From the NCBI RefSeq assembly GCF_050947875.1, contig NC_134569.1, forward strand, positions 22,357,631 to 22,421,630: a stretch of DNA of 64,000 nucleotides, read 5' to 3'. The DNA comes from Dermacentor variabilis (taxonomy: Eukaryota > Arthropoda > Arachnida > Ixodida > Ixodidae). Positions 22,057 through 34,889 of this stretch are shown piece after piece (position 1 is the first letter of the stretch; each line of letters starts with the position of its first letter). The translations under genes and the position numbers were made by a program. The notes under the pieces were generated by a model. The model worked only from the letters and a program-made list of their open reading frames with translations, made no database searches and had not been told where the DNA came from.

Positions 22057-23330
22057 TAGGCCCTAGTATAATTATCCACTAATTGGCATAAATCGAACTC
22101 AAAGGCAATAGTTATTAATTCAGAAGCTGATACATTACTGTGATCATGAGACATATTCATCCAGTCAATGTTGGGTAGATTGAAGTCGCCCGTTAAAATT
22201 AGCCGATCACGTGACTTTATGTGTGAGCGCATATAGCCCTTTAGACCTACCATGCGAACTACTGGAGACGAAGGAGGTCTGTACATGGCCCCCAATAGAT
22301 ATTTAATGTTGCCGCAGTAAACCCTACAAAAGATGCATTCAACATTGGACACGTCCGGCATTCGAAGCACACTTAATGACTTTTGAATTGTGTCACGTTC
22401 TTTTCTAAACATGCTGTACCCAGGCGGAACGAATTTGTCATAATTAACTGCAGCTGCCAGCCAGGTTTCCATGAGAATGGTTATGTCAGGGTCATGTGTC
22501 ATCAGAAGCAGCTCAATTTATGTTGAGTTATTGACGACACTGCGACCATTAATGTTTAGAATTACGAGTTCATGGTGTTTGCCCTTTCTGTGTTATTTCC
22601 CTTTTTCCTTGTCGAGGCAGTAACGGGATTCTTTATCCGCATCCCAACTGTACACAGTACCATCAATGCTCAATTTATCGTACAACAACTTTACCTTCGG
22701 ACCCTTTTCTTTTTCTGTGCTAGCGCTTATCCATAGTTTCCTCCGTATTTCTCGTACCCTTTCCAAAAATCTTCACACACAGAAAGGTCACTGTTCTTTT
22801 TAAGTTTATAACCATTCTTTAGCAACATTGTTTTTTCCCGGTAATCAAAAAATTTTATGATGACAGGACAAGCTTGTTTTTCAACCTTGGGGCCTAGTCT
22901 TCGCACTCTTTCTGTCCCGCTAACAGTTATACCCATATTCTTTTCAAATACCTCATCCTTCAGTTTTCTTTCTAGTGGTTCGGCAGTCTCAGTAGCGGTT
23001 TCTTTTATGCCATAGGCAATCAAGTTCTTCCAGCAGCCTCTGGTTTCAAGTTTGCCTACCTTATCCACTAATGCTGTCAGTTTGTCAGAGGAAGACACGG
23101 TTGCTTCTATATCAGAAATATTTTTGTCCAAGCACGTTAAGCTGCTGAGCTATTTTTCCATACCATTGATTCTCCCCGTTAGGGACGTAATTTTTTCTTC
23201 GATGTCTGTTTGAAATGATTTAATTTCCTCTATGGCAGATCGCATATTGTTCTGGCCATCTAATATTGTGTGCTGAAGCTCGCTCTCAGTGGGTCTCGGA
23301 TTCGCTTCAACATCACCACAAGCCAAGAGA
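22057..23330 (-). pseudogene. CR1-like ORF1 and start of ORF2 endonuclease (copy B, inverted half)
   Basis: On the minus strand ORF1 begins near 23320 with CGDVEANPRP (23291-23320), a 2A-like motif with Gly changed to Arg. Heptad-rich sequence follows, then VGKLETRGCWKNLIAYGIKE, VSGTERVRRLGPKVEKQACP, VIIKFFDYREKTMLLKNGYK and a SVCEDFWKG block ending at 22730. ORF2 starts at about 22550 (LVILNINGRSVVNN) with the endonuclease pieces ILMETWLAAAVN, GDFNLPNIDWMN (about 22160) and FDLCQLVDNYTRA at the inversion breakpoint. A stop separates parts of ORF1. Confidence 0.8.
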
Positions 23331-23448
23331 TTCTACGGCAAATAAATCACACAGTTCCAAATATAATATATATGCAGAGGACATGGCATAAGCAGCAGCA
23401 AAAAATGGTTATCACTTCGATAGCAGTTGTCTGGTAGAGAAGTACTAA

Positions 23449-23814
23449 CCTGCACCGCCAAGCAAAATAGATTTTTAGCATGTTGCTGTCTGCGCTGCTG
23501 CAATGCCCACTGCCGATGTATGGTCTAGTTGCTGGCTTTATAGCTGCAGCTCGAGCCACGTGTGATGACGCCACGGCCGATGTCACCATGATTTCCGTAT
23601 CAGTGGCTAAGGGGATAAACCGATGATCCCAGAAGAGATACTCTCCACGTGCCCGTGCTGGGAGATCGGAACCGGCAACGAAGCTTCCGCCCACTGACGC
23701 TTGAACGTCGTCACATTTTACATGTACGCTGCCGAGGAAGACAGCCACAACCTGCACCGCCAAGAAAAATAGATTTTTTAGCATGTTGCCGTCTGCGCTG
23801 CTGCAATGCCCACC
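23449..23814 (-). repeat. Two direct repeats of about 65 bp, 301 bp apart, in the 5' UTR of CR1-like copy B
   Basis: AACCTGCACCGCCAAG...GCAATGCCCAC occurs at 23449-23513 and again at 23750-23814, with two or three differences. The second copy ends exactly at the inversion junction. They read as repeated units at the 5' end of the element and may be parts of tandem promoter monomers. Confidence 0.85.
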
Positions 23815-25904
23815 AAGGAAGTACTAAATCAGTTCTTTACCTCTTTCTTGTTCGTGGAAACATAAGCAAAAATAGGCGTTGGGAGGTCCTACCTGGAATC
23901 TCGGATCATCATGCTGTTTTACTCAAACTTTTAGATGTTTTTGTGAATCCGAACCGTAAGATTTCTATGTTCCGTAACTTTCGCAGGGCCGATGATATAT
24001 CAATTTCAGACAAACTTGCTTTTCATTACGATGACTTTGCTTGCAGCTCATCTAATGAGCACCCTCTGTGGGAGTGTTTCAAGGACATTGTAAATGACTG
24101 CACTACACGTTTTGTGCCAACTATCGCAAAGAAAACAACAGCTAAAAACCCGTGGATTTCTCGAGAGGCATTGAAGTGGAAGAGGAAGTTAAAAAGAATA
24201 AAGAAAAAGAAACGTTGCTCTAATATTCCGCGTTATGAATAAAAATATTAGAAGTATCCTCTCAACTTAAAAGTAAAGTAGGCCAAGACAAGCAAAATTT
24301 TTATAAGAAATCATTGCCGAATTTGATTGCAACGTCACCTGAGAAGTTCTGGCGTGCGCTGTGAGCTAAATCGGATGTTCGCGACACGTTTCAAATACAG
24401 GTTAAACAAATTCATTAGCCCACGACTATTTGTGACGCTTTCAGTGAGCACTTCAAATCTGTCCTCACAAGCGATAACAATTTCTTACTCAATTTTAATG
24501 CCTCTTTGCCACCTATAACAAACCTCATTATCACATAGAATGGTATCCTGAACATCCTGTTAAATCTAGACGTGAAAAAAAAACCCTTGCCCAGACAGCA
24601 TTCCCAACGTATTCTTCAAAGATATGCAGAGTGGGTATCCAAATATCCTTACATTTTGTTTACTCGGTCAATTAACGAAGGCGAACTCCCGAAAGATTGG
24701 TTAACAGACAAAATTAAACCAATTCTTAAAGCAGGAAAAAAAGATACCGTTGCGAATTACCGACCTATATCTTTGACTTCAACAACCTGTACGATTTCGG
24801 AACACATAATTTATAATCATATGGTAGAGTTTCTTGACAGCAATTGTTTTCTCAAGAAATACCAACATGCGTTTTGAAGATGCCTGTCAACCAGCACACA
24901 GCTCGTTGAAGCAGTGCATGATATGGCAAATGCAATAAATAATGGCAGGCAGGTTGATGTAACATGTATGGATTTTAGAAAATCATTTGATAAAGCCTGA
25001 CATAATAAATTAATTTTTAAATTAGACATCACTGTTCAAAATTATCAGTTAATAAAATGAATTTCAGCATACCTGCTACAAGGACATCAGTATGTATATT
25101 TCCGTGATCATTGTGCCAGGCCAGTGAAAGTCCTTTCGGGCGTTCCCCATGTTTCTGTTCTTGGACCCCTGTTCTTCATTATACATATCATTTAAATAGT
25201 GGAAAACATTCCAGTTAAAATTAAACTATATGCAGGTGATTGCGTTTTATACTCGGAAATTGATAGCAAGCGTGACCAGTTGCTGTTAAATCAAGCTCTG
25301 CAGGAACTTGGTTTGTGGTGTGAAAAGTGGCAAATGATGATCAATCACGACAAAACAGTATTTATGAAAATGACTCACAGGTAAAAAGACTGAACTTTCA
25401 CTATTGCATCCATGTTATACGCTCCAAGTTACTATTTATAAGTAGTTTGGTCATTGGATACAGAACGATCTTAGCAGGAATAAGCATATGAATTATGTCG
25501 TCGCAGACGCAAACCGCAAGCTTTTTTTTTCTAAGGCGAGTTCGAAAGTTATCGGTCCCTTCTGTTCGAATTTTGGCTACAAATCTGTCGTACCGCCAAT
25601 TTTGGACTATGCAGTAATGATTTGGGACCCTTTCACCAAAAGTAACATTCATGAGCTAGAAAAAGTACAAAGAAGAGCTGCGCGCTTTCTTTTCAATGAT
25701 TTCTCCAGGGCATCAGGGACGGATCAGTTAAAAAAATCCAATCTTCAGCCTTTAGAAAAAAGAAATTGCTGTTCCAGACTGAAGTTTTTATATCAATTGA
25801 TCAATGGTCATATTAAGATCGACAGAACTAAAATATCTTCATTCTCTACAGGATGCGCCACAATACAGAGGAATAAGCTAACAATCACTTCCTTTCGCAC
25901 ATGA
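23815..25904 (+). pseudogene. CR1-like ORF2: endonuclease end and reverse transcriptase (copy B, sense half)
   Basis: Begins SVLYLFLVRGN and the endonuclease end EVLPGISDHHAVLLKLLD (about 23885-23935; the SDH catalytic triad residue is kept). The connector runs to 24240. RT is broken into frames: NEGELPKDWLTDKIKPILK (about 24674-24730), VANYRPISLTS, then the active site at 25229-25240, which reads YAGD for YADD. The C-terminal part at 25590-25904 (ILDYAVMIWDPFTK, LEKVQRRAARFLFND) matches copy A closely in layout. Multiple stops are present. Confidence 0.83.
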
Positions 25905-26476
25905 AACAATACGTTCAAGTACTATTCTTTTTCCACGTACAATAGCAGACTGGAATCAGCCTAATAATGATACAGTGACTTCACAGTCATTACTGCCTTT
26001 TCTTCCTATCTAGTAGCTTGTAATTAGGCTTCTTTTAATGAACTGCATCTTCAAGAATTTTTTCTACTCTGAAATTGTCTGTAGTAAAGTTCTAAGTTTG
26101 TAAACTATATATTAGTTTATTGAATTTTTAGCTTTCCTGTGTGGAGTGTACTGCACTCTCGAATAACTATGGCGTATACTGTATTTATTGTATATTATAG
26201 TTATGCAGCTATGCGCTGTTGTTATTGAATTGCTGACTGTGATTAATGTATGTTCATTTTCTCTCTCGATGATGCGAACAATTTGCTGAACGTGTGCGTA
26301 CCACAATGTTGCAGTGTGATATGTAACCATTGTGAGTTTCTTGTTGTTGGCATGAGTCCTTTTTTTTTTCTCCAGCATGCTTGCCATTGATGTATGACAC
26401 TATTGTACCACCCTGCTAAAATCACCTTTGGTTATTGCAGTAAATATAAATAAAATAATGAGGTATGGAATTACCT

Positions 26477-26804
26477 CGTGTAATTTTATATCCGGATAAC
26501 GCATTTAGAACAAAGAAGTTTGCGTGCTGTGCCGATTTCTCGCTATCAAGCACTGGCAGACACATGTTCGCAGATAAGGTTCTGGACAGTTTTTACTGTG
26601 AAGTCTACTCTACAGTGTAGTCCTGGCAATCGATTGGTCTCATAATTAGCATGACACTACAGAGGTTTTCTGCCTAAATACCCCATATAAGCCCTCCCTC
26701 CAACACAGACAAACACACGCACTTATCTCAAGCGCTGCCGTCTCTTATCCAACCACCCGTCCATCCTCCTTCCAGAATCACAGGCGCACTCAGTACATAT
26801 GATC
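26477..26804. other. No gene recognised
   Basis: Short stretch between CR1-like copy B and the RTE 3' fragment. No coding segment or SINE was seen. Confidence 0.4.
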
Positions 26805-26809
26805 CTCTT

Positions 26810-27245
26810 TATTTCATCATCAACGGGTATTTTATGTCCATTGCAAGTCGAGGGCCTCTCCCGGCAGTCTTCGATTACCCCTGTCTTGCGTCATACGGCT
26901 CCATCCCATGTCGGCGAGCTTTCTAATCTCCATGGCGCCGCGTGCTCCTCGGCTGTCCTAGGCTGCGTTCTCCTTATCTTGAAACCCGTTTCGTCCCCCC
27001 AATAGACAGTTATTTGCTCTACGAATTGCGTGGCCTAGCCAGTTCTACTGACCCGTCTTTATCTTAACCAAAACAACAGCTGTACAGCCGATGCCTCTCT
27101 AATCCCTACTGTCATATTCGTGCCTCCTATTCTTTCGCATAAGATTTCTTGTTCTATTCCTTCTTGCGGGCTTCTTAGCGTCTTCTTCGTGCTTCTTTAA
27201 TTGTCATCTTCCAAGTTTCAAACCCGCAGGTTAAAAACTCATATA
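26810..27245 (-). mobile_element. RTE LINE 3'-end fragment, antisense
   Basis: Same order of blocks as the RTE 3' end at 1484-1800 read in this direction: TTTCATCATCAACGG, TCCATTGCAAGTCGAGGGCC, TCTCCCGGCAGTC, GATTACCCCTGTCTTGCG. Further downstream the sequence is diverged, and the end near 27245 is approximate. No intact frame. Confidence 0.7.
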
Positions 27246-27343
27246 ATACGAGTACTAACGAGTGAGGTGGAATCTGCCAACGCAACACAGGGATAATCTT
27301 AAATCCCTGGGAGAAGCCATCGACCTAAATTGAACATAGAAAA

Positions 27344-27489
<146 letters not shown>

Positions 27490-29454
27490 ACCCATTGCCT
27501 CGTTATTCGCTTTTTTTATTCCGTGGTAGTGCGCAGCAGTGCGCACAGATGCATTCCATGCAAAGATTCATTGTATTTACAGTGTACATAATCAGGTTGT
27601 CACCACCAGCAACGTTATTTGCTCTTTTGATGCTCTTTTGATGCCCAGATTTTCCATCTGACGGCATCTACATATTTATTTTGGTCTTCACTGAAGAACT
27701 AGTTGCTTGAAAGATCCAAATATCCGCGCAGCCCTCGTACCCCTCGATATCATCTCTGATTAGGTTCTTTTGCGCTCCTTTCTAGGAAATATTCGACAAG
27801 TTCCGGCTAATTATGCCAATTTTAGGAAGCAAGTAATCAAATTGCTCAACCAATTTATTCGCAGTATTGATCCCTGCACGTCAGTTCTTCCTGTCCCGCG
27901 TAGTATGAAATGATAATGTTCCCATCTAGATTTCGCTGGTGAAGCCAGAACACCCATTCGTGAATTAATCTTTGCTCTGCAAAATGAAATAAAATATGGG
28001 CTCCTCAGTATCTGAACGTCATATGCTAATGCGTGCAATGGAAGCTACCTGGATCGTCTGCCTAACGCGTAGTGATATGATTAGCTCTATCGTTCCCTTG
28101 CCCCAAATGATGCGTTTCGAGATTTCATCGCCGTTCCTGCGCCCGGTTCTTGTGACTATTCGTCTCGCCTGTGGCTTGCTCGGCTGCGAAGTGACTGTTT
28201 GCGTCATGACTGTTTGGGATCACCGTCCTTCTGGTGCGCACCTACGCACCAAGACTTCTGATAGCAATGCCCTTCTTCTATGTTAGCAAATTTAAAAGAC
28301 TGGTTGCTCATTTTGCGGGAGCTTTTGTCATAAAAGTATATGATGTGCTTCATTAAAGAAAACCACTTATGTTATCATACATGCAAAAGGCGACTGTATA
28401 TTTATGCCACAGGAAAAACTATCGAATTAACATACAGAAAGAGAAAGAGAGAGAGAGATTGAAAAAAACGACTCATCTGCAATGCGTGAAGAAAAGTACA
28501 ACGTTTCCGATGCTTGAGAAAATAACTGTGTTCCCTAGTTCTTATAAATCCAGACCGCCAATCCTAGGTGCCTAAATTCGTCAACTATCAGTAAATGTGC
28601 CCAACTATCCTTCATAACTGACTACAAAAAGAACTATTCTTTGCCAAATTGGAAATCAAGTTAATATTTATCAAGTTAATATTCAGCTGTCCTGACTATG
28701 CCAAACGATAGTAAGGCGGATTAACCGGCCGGTAGTCTGCTCGACAGCCGTCAAACGCTAAAATTACGTAAGATTAATCGTTCTGCCGTTAAGGCTTAGA
28801 ACCCTGTATCTTACTTCAATAAGGGGCCGAAGCAGACAATACATGTTACTCATTTGCGAGAAAAAAAGCCACAGCAAGCGTTTTCAGTTATTACGCTTCC
28901 GCAGGGAAAAAAATGAATGAGAAGTGGAGGGGAGTGTGCAGTCTCACAGTGAGCTGATAAATGCGATGCTGTACCTGAGCGTAGACATAGCAAACCGCAA
29001 TTTCAACTTTCGTAAAAGCGCGCACACTGATGTTGCAAAGGATTTACTGCCTCAATATGCCGCACCATATGTCGCTGCACCCTTTTCAAGCGAGAAATAT
29101 ATATGTAGTGTATTCGCCAGTGGGCGTCTTGAGGCCAGTGCGAGCACGCCCGAAGCGAGGGTACTAGAGTTGCACGGTTCGATAGCGAGAGCAATGTACA
29201 TTGATCCCTAAGAGTGCTGAGCATTGAAAAATGATCTCACGTCCAAGAGTATATAAACACATATAGTCTGCAATTTATCAACATAAATATATGAGGGCTC
29301 CACAGTCCTAAATTACTGAGCGAAAAGAAAAAAATATGTGCATAGTACGGCGACGCTCGTACAGCGTAACGCATGCAATAATCCAGCGAGAAAGGGGCGT
29401 GATATCCAACGAAGGTGGCTGTGCTTATTGGTCGGTCATCATTGAAGCGTATCT

Positions 29455-29540
29455 GTATAGTGCAACAAAGCAAGGCAAGAAACGAAGCGCTTTTCTTCGT
29501 CTTCGTTTCTTCTTGTATCCCCACTTTGTTGCGCTATCAG
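29455..29540. repeat. Imperfect fold-back (inverted repeat)
   Basis: GTATAGTGCAACAAAG on the left pairs with CTTTGTTGCGCTATC on the right, with further pairing of AAGAAACGAAG-type sequence inside. The GCAACAAA edge resembles the fold-back at 45391-45500. Confidence 0.5.
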
Positions 29541-29849
29541 ATATCTTTCGTGATATCCAGTCCATTCTATGCAAAATTATAGGGCCGCAATATCTTGTGA
29601 ACTGGAGTAACTTCCCATGTAACGCCGTCAAACGTTTCATTACGTCCTGGAGACTATCGCAAGAGCGTTGAAATGATTGAAAGTAGAATTATTAAAGGAA
29701 CAAATGGGTTCCCGCGGCCATTGTACAAACACACAAACGGCTAGGCACCTCGCAACCCGGCCTTTTTCGACGCCGGCTGCCTTCAAATGGCAGTGTTCCG
29801 CATAGGAGCAATATTTTACTATCGGCTAAAAAATGGGCCCAAGTGATAT

Positions 29850-30230
29850 TTCTGCCGTTGCGGCCCCGTGCTGTCGGCCGCCCGACCCGAGCTCGTCGCC
29901 TCTGACGCGGCTTGAAGCGGGGCGACTTCGGTGGGCGTCGTGTGTGCGGTCATTCCGAAAACGCTACGTCAGCGGGCGGGACGCGGATCGGCACGCCGTT
30001 GCGGGAAGATCGCCTTCCGCTACGCTTTTGGCTCCGCAAGAAAAATTGCATTTTTGCGCTTCCCGCAAGGGACCGGGAAAAGTTGTGTGCAGCGTAACGC
30101 CGCACACACCCATCGCGGCAGCTAAGTGCGGTGTTCGGCGATTGGAACGCGAGGCTCGGACAGCATGGCTGCCGGCGCTTTTCGCGCCACCGCTGGTCAC
30201 TGCGTGATCGCTGAGGAGACCGAGTGCAGT
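29850..30230. promoter_or_regulatory. GC-rich, CpG-dense block; possible promoter
   Basis: Markedly more GC-rich than its AT-rich surroundings, with many CG dinucleotides (CGTCAGCGGGCGGGACGCGG). No TATA box, initiator or linked reading frame can be assigned, so this is a composition-based suggestion only. Confidence 0.2.
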
Positions 30231-31139
30231 TACGATGCATCAAAAATATTGTCGCTTTCATGCGACACGAAAATGTATCATCTCAGTGTCACCAACGCCC
30301 ACCGGTGACGCAAGAAAGTACCGGCCGCCATGTTGTCCGAGTATCGCGTTTCAATCGCGGAGCACTGTACATTGTGTATCCATCATCTAGACAAAATCTG
30401 CACGAAATCTTGTCGTTTGTACTTTTAGCTGATATTTTTTATAGCCGTGTCTGTCAAAAGTGGATTTTGCTGTGATTATGTAAGCAGATCCGATTGAATG
30501 AGAAAAGTGGTTTGTTATGTCCGCGAATACTTGTCTCTGAATCCGTTGTAATATATGTCGGGCCCCTCGCTTCTCCTGCTTCGAGCGTTTTGACAGCGAG
30601 TGTCTCCAGTCATCGAATGTGATGTGTTCATCTTTGCTGTGCACGCTGACACCATGCTTAATAATTTAGTTAGTAAGCAAATGTTTATAAGTTCATAGGA
30701 CCGATAAAAGTACTATCCTTAATTGGTATGGCTATCTGCTAATTTGCTATCCCAATCGATGCTTCGCCTTTCGGACGAAACTGCGCCTTTCTTTTTTGGC
30801 CCTTGGACTTTATACGGACCTTCACGGCGACACCGGCGCCGACGCCACAAATGCGGTTTGAGTGTCGATATAATTGCAAAAAAAAAACGAAACGTTAATG
30901 CGGTTGCTTTTCTTTTTTTAGCTGAGGTAGTTTTTGCGGTACGGGTGCAAATGAAATGCAAAAAACGGTAAAAAAGCCAGAAAACTCTGAATTTCATTGC
31001 GAAGCGAAAAAGCTTGGATTAACTAAGATTTTTTTGTGGAATAAGAATAAACTCCGAAAAGCCCCCTTAGATAACACGAAATACAAAACTCCGAAAACGC
31101 AGAACGATATCTATATTCCAATTCCGAACGGGGCGCTGT

Positions 31140-31318
31140 CTCTTCCTGCTGCGGAGCGTCAAAGAGCGTCGTCTGGTTGAGGAGTGAGCCACGCCGACGG
31201 CACCTGGAGAAACTGTTCGCCGAGTACGACTCCCCCACGGAGTGAAAAATTGTCGAGGCACTTCTGTCGACGGCGTGGGCTCTGCAGATGCGTGTAGCGG
31301 ACGTGAGCGCGCGCACAG
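31140..31318 (+). other. Candidate untranslated first exon ending in a consensus splice donor
   Basis: GC-rich segment ending CGCACAG followed by GTGAGCACGCG at 31319, a good 5' splice site. No open frame supports a protein. It is shown because it is one of few donor-like sites next to GC-rich DNA in the window. Confidence 0.15.
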
Positions 31319-34300
31319 GTGAGCACGCGTGTACGTAAATGCACATACGCATGGCGCAGTGCTAGCTACCTAATAGAGCCGTCGATTACGCAATAATCAT
31401 GCAAGGATTCAGTACCATGTAACATTGACTTTAGGTTGTTCGTACAAGTGGCCCCATACACTCCGAAGAACTGAAAGTAATTTTGAGAGCTTAAGGTATG
31501 CCGTCTGCAAACAGAGGTTATTACTGTCAATCCTTACAAATATATATATCTGAGAAATGTTATCTATTCTTTATTTACTCTAAGGGACGTGTTAGGCCTA
31601 TGACCTTTAGGTCTGACTTGACTTAACCGCACTTGCGATACGAAGTATCATGTGATTTTTCGACAACTTATAAAATACTTGTTCGCCCCATATTTAAAAT
31701 GAACCTCTGCTTTCTGAGATGCCCCTTAAGAATCACACCCCCTTGCCCTTTCATTACGTTGCAAATGCAGTCATCTTTCTTTTATTCAGAAGGTCCATAC
31801 CACTACAGCCCGTTATAAAAGCGATAATTATTTGCGCCTCCTTCTTAAATTTCATCCCGTACTGATCACACACACAGTTTCTGGGTCGTCTTGTCGTATA
31901 CAAACTTGTATTATGATTCTTTTTCACCCCACATGCGTATATACTGGGAACACCTTCCTGCATCCTTCGCTGTCATTCAGGACGCATTAACTTGGCAGAC
32001 CGCTATTTACCACTCCAATTGCTAAATCTTAGATCTTACCCTACAGCATTATTCTTGTTCTACTCTACCACTTCCTTGTGTGGTGCCTACAAGCGTCGCA
32101 AGTATAGCTTAATTATTGTATTAATTAATTAACTGAAAATGCAGTATTTATTTTCATTAAAATCATTCATTTTTCCCACCGCAGCAATAATATTGGCCTA
32201 AATGATTCGCTACGAAGACAGCACTTGTCTTCGTCGCATACATTGTTTATGTATGCGCTGTAAATGACGATTGATACCATGGAGTACCAACTAGCCCGTA
32301 CCCAAACCTTGCTTCGCTAAACTCTCCTTTTCCTCTCATCGTTTCTTTTTCGTTTTTTTTTCTTACACTCATATATGTAGAATGACTTCGAAAGGCCCAA
32401 GAACACACATACGAACATCTTGCCGCATTATCTCTGATCTTTAACACCTAAGAAATTACCGCAGATGCGCACATCACTTATCTCTATTATCTGTAACAAG
32501 ACAACAGAAAGAACATCCCCTTACATCCATGAGAGCGTAAATGAACATCCTTTGACCATAAAACGCGAACGAGTTTCGAAGAACATAAGTTCAATGTGCA
32601 TCCAGGAATAAAAGGGGCTCTGAATCTTCAACTCCTTCGAACAGTCTAAATGCTCAAACATTACAAAGCCACCGAGTTCATTTCGCATATAACAGAACTT
32701 TGGTGGCCGGTCAGTGCATTTGTGCGAGTCAGTGGTGGTACCGCATAATGTAATAGTGGGTGCTACCAGCTGGGCCGCTTGTTGATAACAAAGATGCCAA
32801 TATATACTGTAAGATGGCCATGCCACGCATGCTTCGCTTGCTTTTCTTGAACGTCTCATCCGTTTCATTTCCCCGCAAATCTTTCCTCATTCATAATGCC
32901 TCACAAAGATCGAAAACCTACCGCATTTGTGCAATACCCAGAAGCACACGGACAACTCAATTGCACAAGTGCGGTCATCAGGCGGGCCCCGTCTACGCTC
33001 TTAAAAAGAAGGGAGCGAAAAGGGAGGAACCAGCCACTTTCCTCTTTCGCACTTCACACGACGCGCCTTCTTGCGGGAATAAAAAGAGGAAGAGCGTTTC
33101 TGTCTTGCGTGCGTGTCTTGCGTCGCCGCCACCGGTGAGCCGAACATCGACTACAATAACTTCTTTTCAGCGGAAAGTAATGCTAAGGGGCATAACCTGA
33201 GGTCTAAACCTTTCCTGACAAGCGACCATCAGTGTCAAACCTCTAGCTCGAACGGGAGCTGCGATAGGAGAATAGTTCAACTCGAAAGCAGCGTGCGGTT
33301 GCTGACGCACAGCGAGACGAGTCCGTACTCAGGCATCTATAGGCCTAGATGCCGCAAATATCAGCCAGCATTTCTTGTTTTGATGCGTCAAATTAGGATG
33401 AGGAAAAGGTTAAGCCGAGCGTAGTGTGAGCGCATCACGGCCGCAAGCGATGCCTCCAAATACACAGATGGAACACAAGCCCTGCCGCCAGAGCAAGGAG
33501 GCGCTTGAGCGCACCGTGCAACCAGATATACAGCTGTATATCCAGCGTCATTTGCGTGCAGATTCGTCTGCGTCTCCGCCAGCCAGCGGCGGCTTCTCCG
33601 TGATGCATCGTGTACATTAGAGAGACGGGAAGCACCGATCAACAATAGAAGATGTATTTCCTGAAAGGTGCGGTAAAAGCAAATGTACAAACGAAAAGTA
33701 TCCAGAAAATAAATTTCAAGAAAGCCTTTACAAATTACTGACTTCCGCGTTGCAGCTTTGCACATACGGCTGTCGATGTCTGTGAAGAAAAGGAGACACT
33801 CCCGAAGATAACATGCAGACAGACAAATGAAACTACAAAGTACTAAAAGGCTAATGAAAGGCAGAAGGCTACGGGGCAAACGGATATGCCCAGACGTGAA
33901 CGGGAGACCAAGCTAGTGGGACACACATGGTGACGGCACCGTTGTGCAGTGCCTGAATTCTAAAAAGTTGCGGGGCACTAACTGCGAATAGCTTGTATCA
34001 TAGCCGCCTTGGATGCTATGCCAGTATTTACATTCCGCTCTCCTCCAACCGCTGTATCCTTACAAATCGCACGCAGCTGCACAGCGTGTAGCAGCGAACG
34101 ACGCCCTCGACGTAGCCGAATACTTTTGGTTTGTGGATAGGAATGCAAAACATGATTTTTAAGGCTTGCTCGAGAGCGGTGGCTTCAGCGTCCGGTCAGA
34201 TTCATCCCTACACTATACGGTCGGCCTCTAGTCGGGCCGCCGGCTCGCGCGTACCCGCTTTGCAGCGGCGTACCGACGCCGCGGATAGCAGACTCTTTGC

Positions 34301-34629
34301 CATTTCTGTAGGAAATTATGCGAGAAAACGTCGACGCGATCTCAACAGAGCGCATTTTGTAAACGTCAGCGGACCTTGAAGCGCCATCCGCTACGGCTTC
34401 GAAGCAAAAGCTGGAAAGGCTTAGATCACCGTCGCCGCTGTGTTGATAATTGAAAGTCACTAGTCAAAAGAAGTCAATATAATGTGGTTTTATATTAACA
34501 GGTCTGTGTGGATTTCGTGTGCCTATCAGATGACTATACCCAAACAAGTATTCTGTCGAAATTTATTGCTGAATTACGTATAACAGAGAGTCACTCATTG
34601 TCACTGCGATGCAGGTCAAAACATCGTGG

Positions 34630-34738
<109 letters not shown>

Positions 34739-34889
34739 AAGGTTTCAAGGTATGCAGATGTAGGTAGCCTGAGAAGTGTTCCAACTCTGCGTTCGGCTTT
34801 CGAGGAGGACGGATGCGTGATGACTCGCTCCGTGCGAAATTCTTTGGGGGCCGCTAGTGGCCGCGGTAACATCTTTTCTTCTGCACCCT

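Larger units (their letters stand above)
22057..26459. mobile_element. CR1-like non-LTR retrotransposon, copy B, with inverted 5' half (twin-priming geometry)
   Basis: The 5' UTR, ORF1 and the first part of the endonuclease read on the minus strand (23814 down to 22057). The rest of the endonuclease, RT and 3' end read on the plus strand (23815-26459). The outer end of the minus piece stops at FDLCQLVDNYTRA and the plus piece begins at SVLYLFLVRGN, the next residues expected in CR1-type ORF2, so almost nothing is lost. The 3' end is AT-rich (AAATATAAATAAAATAAT). A probable target duplication flanks it. Confidence 0.8.
22042..26476. repeat. Probable target site duplication around CR1-like copy B
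   Basis: GAGGTTTCATTACCT at 22042-22056 and GAGGTATGGAATTACCT at 26460-26476 flank the element. They share GAGGT and ATTACCT, with a small difference between. The position at both outer edges supports a single insertion event. Confidence 0.6.

Noticed and set aside
28924..29211. Possible small gene (about 95 codons)
   Set aside because: The frame has no recognisable family, no splice or poly(A) context, and lies in unassigned DNA; kept only as part of the unassigned stretch.
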